Shown here piece after piece: positions 1 to 5,732 of a stretch of 6,654 nt of DNA. The notes beneath the pieces are model-generated. The model worked only from the letters and a program-made list of their open reading frames with translations. It made no database searches and was not told the origin of the DNA. The position numbers and the translations under genes are program-made. Each line of letters opens with the position of its first letter. Position 1 is the first letter of the stretch. This stretch comes from NAT127 sp041655035 (GTDB lineage: Bacteria > Pseudomonadota > Gammaproteobacteria > Pseudomonadales > Porticoccaceae), in the NCBI GenBank assembly GCA_041655035.1, contig JBAZCN010000169.1:1-6654 (forward strand). Reading direction: 5' to 3'.

Positions 1-344
1 ACGGGAGCGGCCTTTGGCGCGACAGCGGGGGCCCGGGCTTTGGCTGCCGGCGCTTCGGGTGACAGTGCTTCGGGTGACAGTGCTTCGGTTTCGGCGGCCA
101 ATGCTTCGGGCGGGCTCGCATCGACTCTGGCCGCCGCCCGCAGTGGCGCGGAGCGGGTGGGGGACGCGGGTTGTCGCGGTATTTTCGCCGCGGCGACGGC
201 CGCTCCGGCACCGGGTTGCAGGCGCACCGGAGTGAGTCCCTGGCTGCGCAACTGGCGCAACGCCGCCTCCTGGGTGGCGGCGGACAGGCTGCCCTGTGCG
301 ATGGACCCGTCCTTGCGCGCGGCTTTGTAGGTGAATTCAGGCAT
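1..344 (-). CDS. gspF: GspF/PilC-family inner-membrane platform protein, N-terminal part (3' end beyond window)
   Basis: N-terminal 114 codons of a T2SS/T4P-type platform protein, the polytopic inner-membrane partner of the GspE-type ATPase. Residues 1-45 (starting MPEFTYKAARKDG, with GSL at 18-20, ALRQLRSQGLTPV at 28-40) match the small N-terminal domain typical of GspF/PilC/MshG proteins. From about residue 46 the protein becomes an Ala/Pro/Glu-rich linker with a tandem EALSP repeat; the helical cytoplasmic and membrane domains would lie past the left edge. The ATG at 344 is chosen because the family signature begins there; a second ATG at 349 is out of frame. No strong Shine-Dalgarno sequence is visible. 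The gene shares strand with gspE but is separated from it by about 1.1 kb holding a RAYT gene and REPs. The family call is firm; whether it serves a T2SS, MSHA-like or other pilus system cannot be decided here. Confidence 0.8.
   Translation of the reverse strand, partial: MPEFTYKAARKDGSIAQGSLSAATQEAALRQLRSQGLTPVRLQPGAGAAVAAAKIPRQPASPTRSAPLRAAARVDASPPEALAAETEALSPEALSPEAPAAKARAPAVAPKAAP
52..88 (-). repeat. 15-nt in-frame tandem repeat in the gspF linker
   Basis: The plus-strand unit GCTTCGGGTGACAGT occurs at 52-66 and 67-81, and its first seven bases recur at 82-88. Read on the minus strand it encodes EALSP-EALSP-EA. A further GCTTCGGG lies at 112-119. The unit is a multiple of three, so a change in copy number would lengthen or shorten the Ala/Pro/Glu linker of the platform protein without breaking the frame. 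Confidence 0.85.
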
Positions 345-407
345 GGCATGTCCGATTTGTGCGACGAGCGGGAGCGAAACGGCGGTGGCGCATTCTGCTG
401 GTGGATG

Positions 408-413
408 ATTCTA
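408..413 (-). promoter_or_regulatory. Weak candidate -10 box upstream of gspF
   Basis: On the minus strand this reads TAGAAT, five of six matches to the sigma70 -10 consensus, about 64 bp upstream of the gspF start. No convincing -35 box lies at 16-18 nt. It is listed because the RAYT/REP insertion makes an independent gspF promoter plausible. The rest of 345-460 shows nothing recognisable. Confidence 0.2.
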
Positions 414-483
414 CCGTGGCGGAGGGGAGGTTAACAGGTTGCTTGTTCACACCGGCAATGGCGAGTACCGGCACGCTCCATGG

Positions 484-509
484 GGTGCTGCCGACGGAGG
501 AGGCGCACC
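484..509 (+). repeat. REP palindrome X1 (forward, degenerate), left of RAYT
   Basis: Imperfect hairpin: GGTGCTGCC, loop GACGGAGGA, GGCGCACC. Compared with the other forward REPs (stem GGTGTGCC) it carries one extra C, and its foot is CATG rather than ATAG. The preceding bases (about 460-483) match the conserved linker that precedes forward REPs at 1218 and 1349 with several substitutions, so this is a true but diverged unit. It marks the left flank of the RAYT gene. Confidence 0.8.
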
Positions 510-560
510 GGGGGATTCTGGGGTAAGTGTCATCTCCTTCCATTGCCTGCCCACCCCGAA

Positions 561-592
561 TAGAATCGACGCCGAGCTTAAACGGATAAGGA
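561..592 (+). promoter_or_regulatory. RAYT upstream region: candidate -10 and ribosome binding site
   Basis: TAGAAT at 561-566 matches five of six bases of the sigma70 -10 box, but no good -35 lies at the proper distance, so any promoter is weak. AAGGA at 588-592 is a clear Shine-Dalgarno sequence six bases before a GTG codon at 599 and decides that start. Confidence 0.4.
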
Positions 593-598
593 TATCCC

Positions 599-1129
599 GT
601 GCCAAACTACCGCCGTATCCATCAACCGGGAGCGACCTGGTTTTTCACTGTGGCCCTTGCCGAACGCCGCAACAATTCCCTCCTGACGGACCATATCGAC
701 CTTTTGCGCGCTGCATTCCGCCATATACGGCATCGCCACCCGTTCGCGATCCCAGCCATGGTGGTGTTGCCGGATCACCTCCATTGCATCTGGTTTCTAC
801 CGCCTGATGATGCTGACTATGCCACCCGCTGGCGACTGATAAAGGGGTATTTTTCCCGCAATCTGGAAGTGAGGGAGTTTCGTTCGGAGAGCAGAATAAA
901 ACGCCGCGAGCGCGGCGTCTGGCAACGGCGGTTCTGGACACACCTGATAACGGATCAGGAAGATTACAACCGCCATATGGACTATATCCATTGGAACCCG
1001 GTAAAGCACGGCTTGGTGAAACGGACGGAGGATTGGCCCTATTCCAGCTTTCACCGCTGTGTTCGGTTGGGTATTTATCCCGCGGACTGGGGGCATGATG
1101 ACGGGTTCAACATGGATGCGGGGGAGTAG
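599..1129 (+). CDS. REP-associated tyrosine transposase (RAYT, Y1 HUH family)
   Basis: A complete 176-residue single-strand DNA transposase of the RAYT/TnpA-REP type. Family members cut and rejoin REP hairpins using a metal ion held by a histidine pair and a tyrosine nucleophile. Visible signatures are MPNYRR and TWFFTV near the N-terminus, the metal-binding LPDHLHCIW at 57-65 (His60 and His62), VWQRRFWTH at 107-115, and MDYIHWNPVKHGLV at 127-140. From memory of the E. coli protein, its catalytic Tyr115 in the equivalent helix corresponds to Tyr129 here. DWPYSSFHR follows at 145-153, also family-typical. The active site looks intact and length is normal. Start is GTG with AAGGA six bases upstream. 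It is convergent to gspE, ends 3 bp before REP Y1, and is visibly less GC-rich than the neighbouring operon genes, suggesting a separate origin. Confidence 0.95.
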   Translation: MPNYRRIHQPGATWFFTVALAERRNNSLLTDHIDLLRAAFRHIRHRHPFAIPAMVVLPDHLHCIWFLPPDDADYATRWRLIKGYFSRNLEVREFRSESRIKRRERGVWQRRFWTHLITDQEDYNRHMDYIHWNPVKHGLVKRTEDWPYSSFHRCVRLGIYPADWGHDDGFNMDAGE

Positions 1130-1132
1130 AGC

Positions 1133-1157
1133 GGTGCGCTTCGTTCCTCAGCGCACC
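1133..1157 (-). repeat. REP palindrome Y1 (reverse), right of RAYT
   Basis: A perfect 8-bp stem GGTGCGCT/AGCGCACC with loop TCGTTCCTC. Its reverse complement resembles the forward REPs and is followed on the plus strand by CTAT, the mirror of the ATAG foot. It begins 3 bp after the RAYT stop codon. It lacks a following T-tract, so it is not a classical terminator, though the hairpin could protect or end the RAYT transcript. With X1 it forms an inverted pair around the RAYT gene. Confidence 0.9.
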
Positions 1158-1348
1158 CTATGGATATTGCGGCAGCGGTGGGTGTGCATCGATGGCGAGT
1201 ATCGGCACGTTCGATAGGGTGTGCCGACGAAGGAGGTGCACCGGCGGTGTTTCGGGATTTCCACGGTGCGCTTCGTTCCTCAGCGCAGCCTATGTATATC
1301 GCGGCAGCGGTGGGTGCGCCTCGATGTGAGTATCGGCACGTTCGATAG
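1158..1348 (+). repeat. Conserved 59-60 nt linkers between REP pairs (1158-1217 and 1290-1348)
   Basis: The two copies begin CTATG and end GAGTATCGGCACGTTCGATAG; the middle part (GCGGCAGCGGTGGGTG) is also shared. A third copy lies at 5868-5926 and a partial diverged copy near 460-483. Conservation shows that the duplicating unit is the whole ~131-bp REP-spacer-REP-linker block and not a lone palindrome. The listed span includes the X2-Y2 pair that lies between the two linkers. Confidence 0.8.
1218..1289. repeat. BIME: REP pair X2 (1218-1242) and Y2 (1265-1289)
   Basis: Forward REP X2 has stem GGTGTGCC/GGTGCACC (two wobble pairs), loop GACGAAGGA and a 5' ATAG foot. The 22-nt inner spacer (GGCGGTG then TTTCGGGATTTCCAC) leads to reverse REP Y2, whose last arm is AGCGCAGC, a single change that breaks one stem pair. 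X2 and Y2 can also pair with each other into one long hairpin. Confidence 0.9.
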
Positions 1349-1421
1349 GGTGTGCCGACGGAGGAGGCGCACCGGCGGTGTTTTGCGGGTTATCCCGGTG
1401 CGCTTCGTTCCTCAGCGCACC
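1349..1421. repeat. BIME: REP pair X3 (1349-1373) and Y3 (1397-1421)
   Basis: X3 has stem GGTGTGCC/GGCGCACC, loop GACGGAGGA and an ATAG foot. A 23-nt inner spacer ending GCGGGTTATCCC precedes Y3, which has the perfect GGTGCGCT/AGCGCACC stem. X3 starts 131 bp after X2, and Y3 starts 132 bp after Y2. Y3 ends 23 bp before the gspE stop codon, so these hairpins lie in the 3' region of any gspE transcript and could affect its stability or read-through into gspF. Confidence 0.9.
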
Positions 1422-1444
1422 CTATGGGTGGGAGGAAAGGTACT

Positions 1445-3136
1445 TCAATCCGCCACTGCGACTTCCTCGCTTTGATCCTGGGTGACCCGCAAGACTTCTT
1501 CGAGGGAGGTGATGCCTGCCGCGACTTTGCGCAGGCCGTCTTCGTAGAGGGTGAGCATGCCGCGCTGGCGGGCGGTGGCGTGGAGTATGGTGGCGTCGGC
1601 GCCGGAGAGGATGGCTTTGTGCATCTCGCTGTCGAGCACGAACAGTTCATGGATGGAGGTGCGGCCGCGGTAGCCGGTGAACTTGCAGTGTTCGCAGCCT
1701 TCGCCGGCGAAGATCCGGGTTTGCCCGGTCGGCAGCCAGCGGGCGAGGCCGGATTCCTCGAGTGCCTTGGGGGTCAGGTCGACGGGGCGGCGGCATTCCC
1801 GGCACAGGGTGCGCACCAGGCGCTGGGCCAGTACACCGTTGACCGACGAGGTGATCAGGTAGCGCTCGATACCCATGTCTTCGAGACGGGTGATGGCGCC
1901 GGCGGCGGTGTTGGTGTGCAGGGTGGACAGCACCAGGTGGCCGGTGAGGGCGGATTGCACGGCGATCTGGGCGGTTTCGCCGTCGCGCATCTCGCCGATC
2001 ATGATGATGTCCGGGTCCTGGCGGAGGATCGAGCGCAGGGCGCGGGCAAAGGTCAGCTCGATCTGCGGCTGGACCTGGATCTGGTTGATGCCGTTGAGCT
2101 GGTATTCCACCGGGTCTTCGACGGTGATGATCTTCAGCGCCTTGGCGTCGAGGGTGGACAGCGAGGCGTAGAGGGTGGTGGTCTTGCCGGAGCCGGTGGG
2201 GCCGGTGAGCAGCAGCACGCCGTGGGGGCGGTAGAGCAACTCGGTGTATTTGGCGAGGGTGTCGTCGCTGAAACCCATGCTGCCGAGGCTGAGGCGGATG
2301 TTCTGGCGGTCGAGCACCCGCATGACGATGCTTTCGCCGTGCACGGTGGGGATGGTGGAGACCCGCAGGTCGAGCTCGTGGCCTTTGACCCGGGTCATGA
2401 TGCGGCCGTCCTGGGGGAGCCGGCGCTCGGCGATATTGAGATGGGCGAGCAATTTGATGCGCGAGGCGATCGCCGGGGCGAGGCTGGCCTGGGGCGGGTC
2501 GGGCATTTCCTGGATCACGCCGTCGACGCGGTAGCGCAGGTGCAGGCCATCGTCGAACGGTTCGACGTGGACATCGGAGGCGCCGAGGTCGAGGGCGCGG
2601 TGGATGATCTGGTTGACCAGGCGGATCACCGGCGCCTCGCTGGCCAGGTCGCGCAGGTGTTCGATGAACTCTTCGTCGCCGGCGTACTGGTCGGCTGGCC
2701 CGGCGTCGTCCTCGTCGCCCTGCTCGATGTAGCGTTGCAGGGCGGTGGTGATATCGGATTCGAGGCCGAGGTTCAGTTCGATGCGGCTGGCGGTGGCCAG
2801 GGCCAGGGCCTTGGTGATGAACGGATCCTGGGGCACGGCGGCGGCGAAGCGGTAGCCGTTCTCGGTGCGCTCGAGGGGCACGACGTGGTTGTTGAACAGA
2901 AAATCGAGCGCGAGGCCGGGCACGGTGACGGGTTCCTCGGGGTAGGCGGCCGCCGCCACCAGGGGAATGTCGAGCTGGTCGCTCAGGGCCTGGGCGATAT
3001 CCAGCTCCGAGACCAGGCCGAGACTGACCAGCACCTGGCCGAGATAGCCGCCCATCTCCTGTTGTGCGATCAGGGCGCGCTCGATATCGCGGACGCTGAC
3101 CTTGTTGCGGCTGACGAGAAGTTCGCCCAGTTTCAT
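1445..3136 (-). CDS. gspE: GspE/PilB-type secretion ATPase with MshEN-like N-terminus
   Basis: A 563-residue cytoplasmic hexameric-type ATPase that powers type II secretion or type IV pilus-like assembly. Residues 1-60 form an MshEN/T2SSE_N-like domain: K2-LG to Q25 and Y31-LG to Q54, two 24-residue motifs five residues apart. The catalytic core has Walker A GPTGSGKTTT at 312-321, the Asp box VEDPVEY at 339-345, Walker B-type DIIMIGEMRD at 376-385 and the His box GHLVLSTLHTN at 399-409. A tetracysteine zinc site is present (C445/C448 and C481/C484), as in GspE and PilB and unlike PilT. Length is normal and no key residue is missing. The ATG at 3136 is 16 bp from the preceding stop, with a weak GGAA at 3146-3149 nine bases upstream. 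It probably shares a transcript with the two genes before it. Its expected partner gspF lies beyond a RAYT/REP insertion. PilB or MshE is the main alternative name. Confidence 0.92.
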   Translation of the reverse strand: MKLGELLVSRNKVSVRDIERALIAQQEMGGYLGQVLVSLGLVSELDIAQALSDQLDIPLVAAAAYPEEPVTVPGLALDFLFNNHVVPLERTENGYRFAAAVPQDPFITKALALATASRIELNLGLESDITTALQRYIEQGDEDDAGPADQYAGDEEFIEHLRDLASEAPVIRLVNQIIHRALDLGASDVHVEPFDDGLHLRYRVDGVIQEMPDPPQASLAPAIASRIKLLAHLNIAERRLPQDGRIMTRVKGHELDLRVSTIPTVHGESIVMRVLDRQNIRLSLGSMGFSDDTLAKYTELLYRPHGVLLLTGPTGSGKTTTLYASLSTLDAKALKIITVEDPVEYQLNGINQIQVQPQIELTFARALRSILRQDPDIIMIGEMRDGETAQIAVQSALTGHLVLSTLHTNTAAGAITRLEDMGIERYLITSSVNGVLAQRLVRTLCRECRRPVDLTPKALEESGLARWLPTGQTRIFAGEGCEHCKFTGYRGRTSIHELFVLDSEMHKAILSGADATILHATARQRGMLTLYEDGLRKVAAGITSLEEVLRVTQDQSEEVAVAD

Positions 3137-3152
3137 GTGTTCGTGTTCCGCT

Positions 3153-3863
3153 TCAGCGCCTGATCAAAAAGCCGTTGGGGGCAAAGGTGAAACCGAATTT
3201 TGCCTCCCGCTCGGCGTCGTGGTGGTAGTCGCCGGGGTACTTGGCCCGGTACTCGGCAATGGCCTCGAAGGGCCCTTCGCCCCAGCCCGGCAGCACCGGG
3301 TTGCCGTTGATGTTGCCATCTTCGACCACCAGGTAGTCGCCCGGCCGGGTAATGCCGCGCAGCAGTTCCATTTCGGCGAGGACATGGTGTTTGCGGTGGT
3401 CGGAATCGAGTATGAAGAATACCGGCCCGTCAAACACCTTGCGCAGGCTGGCGAGGTTGACGGCCACGCCGGGATCGGTCGACGAGCTGGTGATCAACTG
3501 GATGGTCGGGTCGGCGAGCACCTGGGGGTAGACGTCGTGGTGGGAGATGTCGACGCTGACCACCCGGATGCCGGGATTGACAGCCCGGCCGATAACGCTG
3601 AAATAGAGCGCTGCGCCGCCAAAGCGGGTGCCGAACTCGACGATCATCGCGGGTTTCTGGCTGGCGATGATTTCCTGGTAGTTCCACATGTCGGCGACGG
3701 ACTTGTAGCAGGGTACGCCCATGAACTCGACCCCGAGCCAGACTTCGCTGTCGTAGTACCAGCGGTGATAGGCATCGCTGGCGCCCTGGCTGGCGGGGGT
3801 GGCTTGGCGATCAGTCAATGTTGTGGTCCTCTTGTTGTCGATAAAGGCCTGTGTCTGCGGCAT
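3153..3863 (-). CDS. CmcI-family (cephalosporin hydroxylase-like) putative SAM-dependent methyltransferase
   Basis: A 236-residue cytoplasmic protein of the CmcI/RhmI family, named for cephalosporin C-7 modification but mostly Rossmann-fold O-methyltransferases, many acting on sugars. Visible are WYYDSEVWLGV (35-45), the SAM-binding glycine motif IVEFGTRFGG (74-83), VVSVDIS (101-107) with an acidic residue where the SAM ribose is usually held, FILDSDH (150-156), and VVEDGNINGNPVLPGWGEGP (179-198), whose acidic pair (E181, D182) resembles the family's metal site. The ATG at 3863 lies 9 bp after the sulfatase gene stop without a visible ribosome site. An in-frame TTG at 3818 has AAGAGG nine bases upstream (3828-3833) and would give 221 residues, retaining all motifs. 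Tight packing with the sulfatase-fold gene suggests a shared envelope or glycan substrate (inference). The family is clear; the substrate is unknown. Confidence 0.85.
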   Translation of the reverse strand: MPQTQAFIDNKRTTTLTDRQATPASQGASDAYHRWYYDSEVWLGVEFMGVPCYKSVADMWNYQEIIASQKPAMIVEFGTRFGGAALYFSVIGRAVNPGIRVVSVDISHHDVYPQVLADPTIQLITSSSTDPGVAVNLASLRKVFDGPVFFILDSDHRKHHVLAEMELLRGITRPGDYLVVEDGNINGNPVLPGWGEGPFEAIAEYRAKYPGDYHHDAEREAKFGFTFAPNGFLIRR

Positions 3864-3872
3864 GGCGCGCTA

Positions 3873-5684
3873 TCAGTCGAAGTACCCGGCTTCGATCAGG
3901 CGGCGGGTGCGTTCATCGCCGCGGACCCGGAACTGGTTCACTTCGTCGATGATGCGCGATTTTTGCTTGCCGCGGATGCCCTTTGACTTGATGAGGCGTG
4001 TATCGTCACCCCGCAGGGATACCACGGCGCTGCCCGCAGGGCAAAACACGTCGAGGTGGTCGCGGTCATCGCCTCGCGCATGGTACAGGCAACGGGGCTC
4101 GGTTGCACCGGGGTCGAACAAATTGCGATAGGGGCCGGCGGCGCAGTGCTGCTCGCCGGTGAGCGCGGCGAGCGACGCGACCAGGTCGCTCTGGTGGAAG
4201 GCTTCGGTGATCTCTCCCCTGGCGGTGGGGCCGCCGATGACGATGGCGGGAATCAGCGAGGCCGCCGCCTGGCCGAGAATGGCCGCTTCGTTGCCGTCGA
4301 TCGGTACCATCGCGCGGTGGTCGCTGACAATGATCAGCATGCCGTTTTCGAAGAAGCCGTCTTGCTCCAGGGCGAGGTAGAAGTCATGGGTGGTCTCGTC
4401 CATGTAGCGGAACACCGCCTCGGCGGAGCGCTCATCGGTTACCGGGTCGATATAGGGGTGGTGGGTGGATACGGTTTCGATCACCACGAATGAGGGATCG
4501 GGCTCGGCGGCGCGTTGCTGGAGATAGTCGAGACCGCGCTGATAGAGAAATTCATCGGCCACCGAGTCGAAGTGCCGCCGCTGGAGGCCTTTATAGCCGG
4601 GGTAGTCGTGCCCTTCGACATGGTCGAAGTCGAGACTGTTGAGCCACTTGCCCTTGCTGGTGAAGTTCAGGTTGCCGGAGGTCAGGAAGGCGGAGTGGTA
4701 GCCGCCGGTCTGCTTGAGTATCTCGGGGGCGGAATGGCCGGTCTCCCAGGCGGTTTCGAAGGGCATCAGGTGAAAGAACGTTTTGACCGGGGCAATGTAT
4801 TCCAGCCCGGTGAGCAGTGAGATCAGCCCTTCATTGGTGGTGTAGCCGCCGGCGTGAAAATGGCTGTACCAGGTGTTTGCACGCGCCAACTGGTCGAGCC
4901 GCGGCGTCCAGTCATTGATGCCGGACAGCAGGCGGCTTTGAAAGGGCGACCAGGATTCCAGGATCAACAGCACTATATCGGGGCGGTCGCCCTGGCCGTC
5001 GCGGCAGACGGGCTGGGGTTCGGGAGCTGCCAGCAGCTGCTGCCGGTACGAGTCGGAAAAAGGTTGGGTGACGCCGGCGTTGAAGTTGGCGCTGACCAGG
5101 TTGCGCAGTGCCCAGTCATGGACATAAGAAGGTGGGGATATCAGGGTGCCGCTCAGGGCGCCGGCGGCCGGGATCAGCAACAGCAGGGCGGTTATCCGGC
5201 GGGAGATCGCGCCGCTGGGCGGCACCAGAAGCAGCAATGCTACGCCGGTGGCGATCACCGGCAGCAGCCAGGTATGGCTGGCGAACAGCCCGGTGCTCTC
5301 GATGTGGCGCCAGAGCAGCGGCAACTGGTCGCCGTAGATGCGGACGTCGGAGAGCTTCAGGCGGGTGAAGAACTGGTCCATCACCACCACATCGGCGATG
5401 TACAGCACGATACCCAGTATGGCGAGCAGTCGGAGGATGACATGCAGGTAGAAGCGCCGACAGTGAAAGGACAGCACCAGCAGGGCGAAGAGGCCGCACA
5501 GATAGGCGATGTCGTGAAGAAAAACCGGCCAGGTGAGGCAGTCGAGGCAGTTGATATTGCTGCCAAAGACGTGGTTGGCGTACCCCGCCCGGTCGATGAA
5601 CGCCGAGGCCAGGACGGTGGCGAACGCGGCCAGCAGGAACCATTCGAGCAGTTGCCAGATGCGAGATTTTTGCTTTTTTGGCAT
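3873..5684 (-). CDS. LTA-synthase-like membrane-anchored sulfatase-fold enzyme
   Basis: A 603-residue inner-membrane protein with five hydrophobic segments (about 12-30, 58-74, 80-101, 137-154, 163-181) followed by a periplasmic alkaline phosphatase/sulfatase-fold domain from about 233. Metal-site and nucleophile motifs are in the LtaS/OpgB order: ILLILE-type DIVLLILESW (Glu243), GGYTTNEG (279-286, Thr282 the likely nucleophile), STHHPY (406-411), and IIVSDHRAM (451-459, Asp455 and His456). Relatives transfer phosphoglycerol or phosphoethanolamine to envelope glycans or lipids; the donor and acceptor here are unknown. The ATG at 5684 has GGAGGG (5695-5700) ten bases upstream. It is the first gene of the probable three-gene transcript, directly behind a strong promoter candidate. 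Residues 4-9 and 573-578 both read KQKSRI. A phosphoethanolamine transferase is possible, but five segments plus this motif set favour the LTA-synthase group. Confidence 0.9.
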   Translation of the reverse strand: MPKKQKSRIWQLLEWFLLAAFATVLASAFIDRAGYANHVFGSNINCLDCLTWPVFLHDIAYLCGLFALLVLSFHCRRFYLHVILRLLAILGIVLYIADVVVMDQFFTRLKLSDVRIYGDQLPLLWRHIESTGLFASHTWLLPVIATGVALLLLVPPSGAISRRITALLLLIPAAGALSGTLISPPSYVHDWALRNLVSANFNAGVTQPFSDSYRQQLLAAPEPQPVCRDGQGDRPDIVLLILESWSPFQSRLLSGINDWTPRLDQLARANTWYSHFHAGGYTTNEGLISLLTGLEYIAPVKTFFHLMPFETAWETGHSAPEILKQTGGYHSAFLTSGNLNFTSKGKWLNSLDFDHVEGHDYPGYKGLQRRHFDSVADEFLYQRGLDYLQQRAAEPDPSFVVIETVSTHHPYIDPVTDERSAEAVFRYMDETTHDFYLALEQDGFFENGMLIIVSDHRAMVPIDGNEAAILGQAAASLIPAIVIGGPTARGEITEAFHQSDLVASLAALTGEQHCAAGPYRNLFDPGATEPRCLYHARGDDRDHLDVFCPAGSAVVSLRGDDTRLIKSKGIRGKQKSRIIDEVNQFRVRGDERTRRLIEAGYFD

Positions 5685-5694
5685 CGGTTATATT

Positions 5695-5700
5695 CCCTCC
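5695..5700 (-). promoter_or_regulatory. Ribosome binding site of the sulfatase-fold gene
   Basis: Minus-strand GGAGGG, ten bases before the ATG at 5684. It is the strongest Shine-Dalgarno sequence in the window and fixes the start of the 603-residue protein. Confidence 0.75.
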
Positions 5701-5732
5701 ATTTCCCTCTATAGGGGATTTGCAAGGGCGGG

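Larger units (their letters stand above)
460..1429. mobile_element. RAYT-REP module (REPtron-like) between gspE and gspF
   Basis: The module comprises a degenerate forward REP (484-509) with a linker fragment before it, the RAYT gene (599-1129), and five more REPs in alternating orientation (1133-1421). RAYTs are single-copy domesticated-looking transposases of the IS200/IS605-related Y1 HUH class that act on REP palindromes; a RAYT gene bordered by inverted REPs is the arrangement known from Escherichia and Pseudomonas. Here the gene occupies the position of the short spacer inside a forward/reverse REP pair. The module splits the probable gspE-gspF pair. Outer boundaries are estimates from repeat homology: the linker similarity begins near 460 on the left, and the cross-array identity ends at 1429 on the right, 15 bp before the gspE stop codon. 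No target-site duplication was identified. Confidence 0.75.

Noticed and set aside
1..235. Plus-strand open frames at the left edge
   Set aside because: The minus strand encodes a recognisable GspF N-terminus here; the plus-strand frames are Arg/Ala-rich shadows.
337..543. Small minus-strand open frame containing RCASSVG, and similar frames at 5758-5973 and 5799-6161
   Set aside because: The peptide is the translation of a REP palindrome (often misannotated as hypothetical proteins). No independent coding evidence.
538..566. Full sigma70 promoter for RAYT
   Set aside because: TAGAAT is a good -10, but the sequence 17 nt upstream (TTCCAT) is a poor -35, and TTGCCT at 544-549 is only 11 nt away.
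1133..1157. Rho-independent terminator after RAYT
   Set aside because: The stem is strong, but no T-tract follows and the same hairpin recurs in five places as a REP, so it is classed as a repeat.
1133..1421. Regular repeats with spacers, CRISPR-like
   Set aside because: The repeats alternate in orientation, are palindromic, and the intervening segments are themselves conserved copies. No cas genes are present. This is a BIME/REP array.
1352..3163. 603-codon plus-strand open frame
   Set aside because: It is antisense to gspE, which has complete ATPase motifs. The translation is low-complexity Gly/Ala/Val/Asp typical of a shadow of high-GC codons.
3102..3986. 294-codon plus-strand open frame, and similar frames at 4056-4493 and 4854-5714
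   Set aside because: They lie antisense to the methyltransferase and sulfatase-fold genes and show no domain signature.
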